DNA of 64,000 nt from Tolypothrix sp. NIES-4075 (GTDB taxonomy: Bacteria; Cyanobacteriota; Cyanobacteriia; Cyanobacteriales; Nostocaceae): positions 434,001 through 498,000 of the forward strand of contig NZ_BDUC01000002.1 in assembly GCF_002218085.1 (NCBI RefSeq), in the 5' to 3' direction. The translations under genes were made by a program, and so were the position numbers. Under the pieces are notes generated by a model that was not told the origin of the DNA, did not search any database, and was given only the letters and a program-made list of their open reading frames with translations. Shown here in pieces: positions 26,664 through 33,384 of the stretch (positions are counted from its first letter, which is position 1; each line of letters begins with the position of its first letter).

Positions 26664-26784
26664 CAGTGGGTCAGAGTTGATGTCCAGTGCTTCAATAGCT
26701 CGTGAGGAGTCGGAACCAGTCAGGTAAACGAAACTTACGCAGTAAGTTGAAACCCCCCGGATTTATCCGTGGGGTAGTTCAGAC
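26664..26784 (+). ncRNA. Putative right-end guide RNA (omega/reRNA) scaffold
   Basis: The region after the tnpB stop to the element end contains two stem-loops (26731-26745 and 26756-26774). In IS605-type elements this region, usually with the 3' end of tnpB, forms the RNA that TnpB binds. The guide would be the bases that follow the junction. Assigned by position and hairpins only. Confidence 0.5.
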
Positions 26785-27504
26785 CCAGGTATTTGTTATC
26801 GCCGGGATGTGGTGGATAAGCGTCATGTGGGTGAACCGCATCAAATGGATGTGTGGTTAATCAACCCGTCTAACGTCTCTAAAGTTAAATTAATCGAAAG
26901 CATTCTTTATGCAGTTCTTCCAGGTGTAACTTACCGTTTGAATGAAACCGCACACCCTTACACTCGCAACGGTGTAGAAATTGAGGTGTTAGTTAATGGT
27001 AACTGGTTAGAAGTCGGAGAATGTGGGGAAATTCACCCAGGTTTACTGCAACCAGGTTACAACGGTTTGGCATCAGGTTGGGGATTAGATCGTTTGGCGA
27101 TGTTAATAAAGGGGATAGATGACATTCGCTTATTGCGAAGCACCCATCCCCAAATTGCTAACCAGATGACGAACCTGGAACCCTATTGTTTGGTGTCCAA
27201 TCAACCCAGTATCAACCGAGATATGTCGATTGTCACCCGGAGAGATACTGAATTAGAAGACATTTGCGAAAAAATAGTTGAGGTGTTGGGTAATGATGCT
27301 GAACTATTAGAGTCAGTGGAAATATTAAGCGAAACTCACTATCAACAACTTCCAGAAAAAGCGATTCAACGCTTGGGTATCCAACTTCATCAGAAAAATC
27401 TCCTGGTGCGGATGACTTTGCGGAGTTTGCATTCGTCAATTACGAATCAAAAAGCTAATATCCTCCGAGATTTAGTTTATCAGCGAATTCATCAAGGTGA
27501 ATAA
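26785..27504 (+). pseudogene. PheRS-related synthetase gene, 3' part with FDX-ACB domain
   Basis: The frame resumes as PGICYRRDVVDKRHVGEPHQ (motif 2 region), continues to GLASGWGLDRLAMLIKG (motif 3) and ends in an anticodon-binding ferredoxin-fold domain (SINRDMSIVTRRD...NLLVRMTLRSL). Joined to the 5' part without the insertion sequence, it yields about 332 residues in one frame. A translation from the internal GTG at 26809 would lack most of the catalytic domain. Housekeeping pheS is separate at 43 kb, so this is a paralogue of unknown role. Confidence 0.78.
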
Positions 27505-27521
27505 CGCAAGTGGGCAGTTCT

Positions 27522-27724
27522 CTCGTTCCCAGGCTTTAGCCTGGGAATGCCTACAAGGAGACTCTGCCTCCGTGTATGCTAGTAGTCTGTCAAACTCCTA
27601 AATGACGGTTAAACAGACGCAAGGGTATCGCCGTCTCTACATAAAATCTATCCGTCAATTAGTCCTTAACGCACTACTAGAGGCAGAACCTCTAAGAATC
27701 CGTTCCTTGGAACCTGGGAACGAG
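27522..27724. repeat. MITE-like element with CTCGTTCCCAGG ends
   Basis: A 203-bp non-coding segment bounded by perfect 12-bp inverted repeats CTCGTTCCCAGG (27522-27533) and its complement (27713-27724). Inside are GACTCTGCCTCC and GGCAGAACCTC arms. It encodes nothing. A shorter related element lies at 38222-38315. It sits in the 228-bp gap between two convergent genes. Confidence 0.7.
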
Positions 27725-27732
27725 TGAAACTC

Positions 27733-28992
27733 CTAACTGTTAACTATCTCCACTCCTCGCATCGCCAAAAGCGCTGTCCCATAAGCAGCTTCGGTATTAT
27801 CAGAACGCACTACCGGAACCTGTAAATACCGTTTCCTAATGGCTGTCCAAGTATCATTTGCAGAACCACCCCCAGCAGTATAAACACTGTTTAATTTATC
27901 TGCTCCAAGTTGCTGTAATAATTCATACCCCCGTGCCTCTATCCGTGCCATACTTTGTAACAAGCCGTGTAAAAATTCCACAGGATTATCTGGACGCGGT
28001 TCTAATCGCGGTTGTAAATTCGGGTCATTAATCGGAAAGCGATCGCCAATTTTCAATAACGGATAATAATCCAACTCGCTTGGTTTTTCTAAATCAATCT
28101 CACGACTGTATTTTTCTAACTCAGCATTCGTAAAAAATTGCCGCAACACTGCACCCCCAGTATTGGAAGCACCCCCAACAAGCCACAAATCCCCTAAACG
28201 GTGGCTGTAAATTCCATACCTTGCATCTTCAACGCGGGTACGACTCAACAGCTTTAACACCAACGTCGAACCCAGAGAAGTCACCGCTTCACCGGGTAAT
28301 TTTGCACCACTGGCGATAAAAGCGGCAATACTATCAGTTGTACCAGCACACACTAAGCAATATGAAGGAAAGCCAAATTTAGCCGCAATTTCTGGAAGTA
28401 ATTGAGCGATCGCACTTCCAGGAGTTACTACTTTAGGTAGATGAATTGGTATTTGCAGTTCTTCTAACCATTCTGGGTATCGGAAATTTTCCACGTCATA
28501 ACCCAACTTCAAAGCATTGTGGTAATCTGTAATACCCAATTTTCCATGCAAGAGAAACGCCAGCCAGTCGGCTTGATGCATGAAATATCTTGCTTCGCCG
28601 AAAGATGGTTGTAAAGACATCCACAGAAGCTTTACCAAACTAGAAGTAGCGCTTAATACGGTATGATTTGCGGGTGCGACATTTTGCAAGCGTTCTAGCA
28701 TGACTGCACCCCGCGCATCATTGTACAACAGCGGTGCGTCTACAAGCTCTCCAGCAGCATCGCACAGCATGACGGTGGAAGAAGTTCCATTGATGGCGAT
28801 CGCCTTTATTTTAAGGCGCAATTCTGAGGGGATTTGTTCTAACAAGGTAAACAAAGCTGTTTCCCAGCAAGTCGTCTTACCTTGATTTGACATTTCCCAA
28901 GGATACCGCACCTCCCAAAGCATATTGGCTTCAAAGTCAATCACCACACCCCTAGCACCAGAAGTCCCAAAATCTATACCCAAATAAAACAT
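27733..28992 (-). CDS. FGGY-family sugar kinase, D-ribulokinase-like (SePSK type)
   Basis: 419 residues. GIDFGTSGARGVVIDFEA is the phosphate 1 loop, and CAGTTDSIAAFIASGA with GEAVTSLGSTLVLKLLS is the FGGY signature region. Length and motif order match the short Synechococcus elongatus kinase SePSK, described as phosphorylating D-ribulose. It also resembles plant XK1-type kinases. D-ribulose is thus the best substrate guess; xylulose is the alternative. It is divergent from psaM. Confidence 0.82.
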   Translation of the reverse strand: MFYLGIDFGTSGARGVVIDFEANMLWEVRYPWEMSNQGKTTCWETALFTLLEQIPSELRLKIKAIAINGTSSTVMLCDAAGELVDAPLLYNDARGAVMLERLQNVAPANHTVLSATSSLVKLLWMSLQPSFGEARYFMHQADWLAFLLHGKLGITDYHNALKLGYDVENFRYPEWLEELQIPIHLPKVVTPGSAIAQLLPEIAAKFGFPSYCLVCAGTTDSIAAFIASGAKLPGEAVTSLGSTLVLKLLSRTRVEDARYGIYSHRLGDLWLVGGASNTGGAVLRQFFTNAELEKYSREIDLEKPSELDYYPLLKIGDRFPINDPNLQPRLEPRPDNPVEFLHGLLQSMARIEARGYELLQQLGADKLNSVYTAGGGSANDTWTAIRKRYLQVPVVRSDNTEAAYGTALLAMRGVEIVNS

Positions 28993-29168
28993 ATATTAAT
29001 TTTTTCTAAAAAAGCTTGACTTTTTACTTTTTACTTTTTACTTTTGATCTTTGACTTTTAACTTTTGGCTACTTTTTGTAACAAGTTATTCCCCAATCTT
29101 GGCAAAACAGGGAAAAGTAGTAAACGAACCGATGAAAATTCCGATTCTATTTGGAGGATTCGATAGAA

Positions 29169-29267
29169 ATGCATATATCTGATACTCAAGTCTTCATAGC
29201 TCTGGTTGTAGCGCTAATTCCAGGGATTCTGGCTTGGCGTTTAACAACAGAACTTTACAAATCCTAA
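29169..29267 (+). CDS. psaM: Photosystem I reaction centre subunit XII
   Basis: A 32-codon gene, MHISDTQVFIALVVALIPG then ILAWRLTTELYKS. It is a single membrane helix with the invariant PsaM pattern (SDTQVF-ALV-ALIPG-LA-RL-LYK). PsaM sits at the monomer interface of trimeric or tetrameric photosystem I in the thylakoid membrane. GGAGG lies upstream at about 29152. This gene confirms the oxygenic phototroph origin. Downstream, about 340 bp contain no gene. Confidence 0.95.
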   Translation: MHISDTQVFIALVVALIPGILAWRLTTELYKS

Positions 29268-29606
29268 GCTGCTTGATATTGGAAGTGTAAATTAGGGATT
29301 AGGAAAAAATACCATAGATTTTGAATTCCCTTCCCTAATTGCCAATATTTCCATCTGCCATCCCAGGCAAAGTATCAAAAAGCTGATAATCCTGGCACTA
29401 CGAAAGCAGTTTCCATCTTGCGGCTTGATACCGTAGATTGTCGGCAACTGATTACGTAAGTATGCCAGGTTTATTTTTAAGTATTAACATACGTGTAGCA
29501 ATCTCGGAAAAATGAAGTAATATGACAGCTAAATAAAACCGTAATTAATCTTGGTCAGATTTGTTACGGTAAGTTTGTTTTGATAGTCGAGGTTATTTTT
29601 AATACT

Positions 29607-30014
29607 ATGAATGCATTTCAACCTTCCAGACCCCCGCTAGAACCTATACAAAAACGTCGGGTAGCTTCAAGACCGCGCCGGCATCTTCGGCAACGCTCTT
29701 ATCAGGTAATGGCATTGGAAACTACGGTAAAGATCGGGGTTAATGTTGTCATTTCAGTCGCTGCTGCATCTGCCTTGGTACAACTTTTGCCTTATCACTG
29801 GTTACAGCAAGACAAATTAAGAGAAATTGGCACTGAAGTCAAGTTGATGGAAGCACGTGTCAACACTTTAAACACAAAATTTAGCCGTAACTTCGATCCG
29901 CGCGAAAATAAAACTATTATGCAACAACAATCTTATCGATTTGACCCTAACCAGCGTCAGGTCGTGATTATGAATAAAGATGGCTCAGAAATCGAACAAT
30001 TATCGTCACGATAA
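29607..30014 (+). CDS. Small bitopic membrane protein (conserved cyanobacterial, unknown)
   Basis: 135 residues from the ATG giving MNAFQPSRPPLEP. A basic cytoplasmic N-terminus (RRVASRPRRHLRQR) precedes one membrane helix (VKIGVNVVISVAAASALVQLL). A probable periplasmic coiled coil then follows (LREIGTEVKLMEARVNTLNTK). The layout resembles DivIC/FtsL-like bitopic proteins, but I cannot show homology. Two upstream codons (TTG/ATA region) give a longer reading that is less likely. Confidence 0.65.
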   Translation: MNAFQPSRPPLEPIQKRRVASRPRRHLRQRSYQVMALETTVKIGVNVVISVAAASALVQLLPYHWLQQDKLREIGTEVKLMEARVNTLNTKFSRNFDPRENKTIMQQQSYRFDPNQRQVVIMNKDGSEIEQLSSR

Positions 30015-30289
30015 TCATCAATAGCTAATAGTTAATAGCTGTTGGTTTTAAAACTATATAGTTATCATCTATTAGCTGTTAGCTAAATATTTTTACTTTA
30101 TTATAATTAAAAATTATTTGAGGAAATTTACTTATTTTGTTCAAAACAAGTATCAATTGCGACAATGATTGCGAAACGAGATTTATTCTTTGCATAACGA
30201 TTCATCCTTCAATTCAGGAACACTCGATTGTCAATGCGATCGCAATCCAGGAATGCCTAGGATAAAGTGATCGCTCTCTCAATCTTGAT

Positions 30290-30861
30290 TGTAATAATGA
30301 TAATCGCCTTTTAGAAGCATTTGGCAATTTTAGCGATCGCATTCAAGCAAAAGCTTACTATCGTTCTCTTTTAGAAAACTTTGCCAATAATGCGACATCA
30401 AGTTTTACACCATTGGCAGTGGGTATTTTACGGAAAATACGCATATGATAACAGCACAGGTTACTTGGCGAATAACTTTACTAACAGTAGCAGTTTGCAT
30501 TTAGCGCAGTTACGCGCAAGTTATCAACTAGGATAACGCACCAATTTAGCAGTGGAAGGATGTTGGATTGCTCAACCCGACCAAGGATACAACGAATTTG
30601 GTGTCGCGCTGGAAGGGGGGGTATTATTTCACACCAGATTTGCGAATCGGTTTGGGTTACGCTTTTGGTGTCGATGACCGAGATTTTACAGGTTATCGCT
30701 CGAATGGTGGTCTTTATTTGAACATCAGCTTTAAGGTAAATGAGTTTTTTGGCGGTTTTGGACGGCAGAAGGTAGTACCGAGACAACAGCAGGAATCAGA
30801 GGTTAAAACTGTAACAGAAAAGCCAAAAGTCAATACAACTTTAGAAGTATTTTCTCAATGA
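30290..30861 (+). pseudogene. Decayed C-terminal part of an outer-membrane surface protein
   Basis: Three reading frames hold consecutive pieces of one protein. First NDNRLLEAFGNFSDRIQAKA, then YGKYAYDNSTGYLANNFTNS with LHLAQLRASYQLG, a stop (TAA at 30534), TNLAVEGCWIAQPDQGYNEF, then a frame change in a run of seven G at about 30615. The end, GGYYFTPDLRIGLGYAFGVDD, is beta-barrel-like and closes 9 bp before the OmpA gene. The intact ancestor was probably a large secreted/barrel protein in one operon with it. Confidence 0.7.
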
Positions 30862-30870
30862 GGAGTGCAT

Positions 30871-33153
30871 ATGAGTGGAATTATACGACGTAGTGAGCGC
30901 TTCAGCGCTCAAATAAGCACTAAAGTGCTTACTACGAGAAAACTTTTTATATCTTCGTTGCGGTTGAGCGCTCAAATAAGCACTAAAGTGCTTACTACGA
31001 GAAAACTTTTTATATCTTCGTTGTGGTTGAGCGCTCAAATAAGCACTAAAGTGCTTACTACGAGAAAACTTTTTATATCTTCGTTGTGGTTGAGCGCTCA
31101 AATAAGCACTAAAGTGCTTACTACGAGAAAACTTTTTATATCTTCGTTGTGCTTTTGCTTACTTATCTCACCTGAAATCGCAGCTAGTCAATCTCCAGTT
31201 TCACCCTCTTTGCGGGTTGTGGTGAATAGTGGGGAAGATGCTGTTAAGGCTGATAATAAGTTGACTTTACGAGAAGCGATCGCCTTAATAAATGGTACTT
31301 TACCACTACAACAATTAAGCAGTGCTGAAAAAGCTTTGGTTCAGCAAAATACGCCGGACTCACGTATAGAATTTAGCTTACCATCTAGTGAAACCACTAT
31401 CCAATTACAGCAGGAATTACCAGCTTTAACAAAGTCGGTGATAGTTGATGGTACTACTCAAACTCTTTACAACGCTTTGCGTTCAGCTACTGCGGAAATT
31501 GCTATCCCTAAACCGATGGTGGCAATAACTCCTGCACTCAACAAAGAGATAATTCGCGGTTTAAATGTCGTTGCTGATAACGTGCAAATTCGCGGTTTAA
31601 GTATTTACGGTTTCAGTTCGTCGAACCAAGGCGCAACATTAACTATACCACCAGCGGATATCTTTATTGACAACAGCACGAAAAATGTGGTGCTGGAAAA
31701 TAACTGGTTGGGTATTACCCCAGATGAAAAAATGCCAGAAAAAACATCTGCTTTTGGGGTTTACGTTTTCAACAGTAGGGGTACGACAATTCGACGCAAC
31801 CGTATTTCTTACCATGATGGCAGTGGCATTATTACATCGCAGCGAGCGGAAAATACTTTGATGATAGAAAACATCATCGTCGGTAATGGTCTTGCGGGAA
31901 TGCCTGATGCAGTGCGTTTAGAAGGGGTAATTTCTAATTCTCAACTTCAGGGCAATTTGATTTGTGGTAACGATGGTGCAGGTGTTTATTTATTCAAGCC
32001 ATCAGGAAAAGTACAAATTCGCGATAACCGCATCGCTTTCAATGGTAAGCGTTTGCGACGCGCTGCGGTTTATTTGATGGGCAATGAACATCAAGTTATT
32101 GATAATGAAATCAGTCATCAAACTGGACCTGGGGTGGTGGTGACTGCATTTCCCACAAGTAAAGCTTATGGTTTTGGTTCAGCGTTGGGTAACGTAATTC
32201 AAAATAACAGATTTGGTGAGTTAGAAGGTTTGAGCATTGACTTGAACACTCAGCAAAATCTGGATGTCAGCGATTTTCAACGCGGTGATGGTTCTAACCC
32301 TAAGCGTAACAGTTCAAACCGACGCATAGATACAGGCAATGGAGCGGTGAATGCACCAGAGTTTGCTAGTTCTGAGTTATTTATTGTCAATGGGAAAGCT
32401 TTAATTAATGGTACTGCTGATGCTGGTTCGCAAGTCGAAATTTACCGAGTTGATGAGCAAGATAATGATTATGGTCCTTTGAGTCAGCCTTTGGCAACGG
32501 TAAGTGTAGATGAAAAAGGCAAGTTTAATGCCAGTTTAACTCAGTTGCAGGCGGGAGACAAAATTAGTGCGATCGCTACTGTTCCTAAATATGGCACTTC
32601 CGAACCAGCTTACAACGCGATTATTCGTTCTGTTAATGCTTCGCAAGTAATCCAACGAACACCTAAAATCCAAAATCCCCAATGTGTCAGCGCTGCACCA
32701 GAACCGCTTCCAGAACCTATACCAGAACCACAACCAAAACCAGAACCGATACGTTTGAAAGTACCGCGTATTGTTCACTTTGCTTTAGACAAATCTAATA
32801 TTAGTTCTGAAAGTGCAACGGTGCTAAATCGCGTTGTCGAAGTATTGCGGCAATATCCTTTCATTATCGTGGAAATTGAAGGACATACAGACCCGCGTGC
32901 AAGTGATGAATACAACTTAGCGTTGGGTAAGCGACGCGCTTCATCTGTGAGAAATTATCTCTTAAAAAATGCGATCGCACCAGAAAGAATGACAATTCGC
33001 TCATTGGGTGAAACTAAGCGACGTTCTCAAGGTAATAGCCGTGTTGATACTGCACGAGACAGACGTGCGGAATTGATTTTCAAAGATATCAGGGGTGTAG
33101 AAATCATCATCGAAGAACAAGAAAACGACTTACAGATAGAACCATTCCGCTAA
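30871..33153 (+). CDS. Secreted beta-helix protein with C-terminal OmpA domain
   Basis: 760 residues from the ATG behind AGGAG; an upstream GTG adds two. Order: repeat-expanded N-terminus (residues 6-95, four copies of a 21-residue unit), signal-peptide core KLFISSLCFCLLISPEIAA, LTLREAI region, right-handed parallel beta-helix (about 200-460), a Pro/Glu linker (EPLPEPIPEPQPKPEP), and an OmpA domain (about 630-740) with HFALDKSNI and EIEGHTDPRASDEYN for peptidoglycan binding. It probably tethers the outer surface to the wall. The N-terminal expansion may impair export unless a later start is used, but no Met lies there. Confidence 0.85.
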   Translation: MSGIIRRSERFSAQISTKVLTTRKLFISSLRLSAQISTKVLTTRKLFISSLWLSAQISTKVLTTRKLFISSLWLSAQISTKVLTTRKLFISSLCFCLLISPEIAASQSPVSPSLRVVVNSGEDAVKADNKLTLREAIALINGTLPLQQLSSAEKALVQQNTPDSRIEFSLPSSETTIQLQQELPALTKSVIVDGTTQTLYNALRSATAEIAIPKPMVAITPALNKEIIRGLNVVADNVQIRGLSIYGFSSSNQGATLTIPPADIFIDNSTKNVVLENNWLGITPDEKMPEKTSAFGVYVFNSRGTTIRRNRISYHDGSGIITSQRAENTLMIENIIVGNGLAGMPDAVRLEGVISNSQLQGNLICGNDGAGVYLFKPSGKVQIRDNRIAFNGKRLRRAAVYLMGNEHQVIDNEISHQTGPGVVVTAFPTSKAYGFGSALGNVIQNNRFGELEGLSIDLNTQQNLDVSDFQRGDGSNPKRNSSNRRIDTGNGAVNAPEFASSELFIVNGKALINGTADAGSQVEIYRVDEQDNDYGPLSQPLATVSVDEKGKFNASLTQLQAGDKISAIATVPKYGTSEPAYNAIIRSVNASQVIQRTPKIQNPQCVSAAPEPLPEPIPEPQPKPEPIRLKVPRIVHFALDKSNISSESATVLNRVVEVLRQYPFIIVEIEGHTDPRASDEYNLALGKRRASSVRNYLLKNAIAPERMTIRSLGETKRRSQGNSRVDTARDRRAELIFKDIRGVEIIIEEQENDLQIEPFR
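30904..31155 (+). repeat. Four tandem 63-bp palindromic repeats in coding sequence
   Basis: Copies start at 30904, 30967, 31030 and 31093. Each carries AGCGCTCAAATAAGCACT, AAAGTGCTTACTACG and then AAACTTTTTATATCTTCG. 63 bp is 21 codons, so the frame is kept. The AGCACT/AGTGCT and TACG elements tie it to the GTAGTAAGCGCT palindrome family seen elsewhere. Confidence 0.92.
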
Positions 33154-33242
33154 ATCCTTATATTTATCTCACGCAAAGGCGCAGAGGAAGAAATGAAAAT
33201 TCCTGTAATTTTACTGACAACTACATTTAGTTATCAAAACCT

Positions 33243-33347
33243 GCTCAGAATAATCTTAAAGGAGCAGCGATCGCTAATTTTGGCAATCTTGACAACACAG
33301 CTGGCAACAATTACGGCTTCGTTCGCTTCCGTGTCAAAATCGATTGA
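33243..33347 (+). pseudogene. C-terminal remnant of a surface-protein repeat domain
   Basis: An open stretch ending in TGA encodes NNLKGAAIANFGNLDNTAG followed by NYGFVRFRVKID. This looks like the end of a DUF11/surface-repeat protein. It has no start and no upstream continuation. It adds to the evidence for a larger surface-protein locus that has decayed here. Confidence 0.4.
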
Positions 33348-33384
33348 TATATAGCAAAGTTCAACAATTATCGAGGATTTATTG

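Larger units (their letters stand above)
24703..26784. mobile_element. IS200/IS605-family insertion sequence
   Basis: About 2.08 kb with divergent tnpA and tnpB. The left end has stem-loops (CGCGCC...GGCGCG about 24713-24757; GCGAAT-TTATTCGC 24759-24772). The right end has ACTTACGCAGTAAGT (26731-26745) and CCCCGGATTTATCCGTGGGG (26756-26774). There are no terminal inverted repeats or target duplication, as expected for this family. Ends are inferred by rejoining the host frame (ATA|CCA) and are uncertain by 2 bases because CC occurs on both sides. Confidence 0.88.

Noticed and set aside
29268..29579. Further small photosystem genes next to psaM
   Set aside because: No short hydrophobic frame with a photosystem signature could be found in the gap.
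30841..31101. Minus-strand frame of repeated SAQPQRRYKKFSRSKHF units
   Set aside because: Antisense of the four 63-bp repeats in the OmpA gene.
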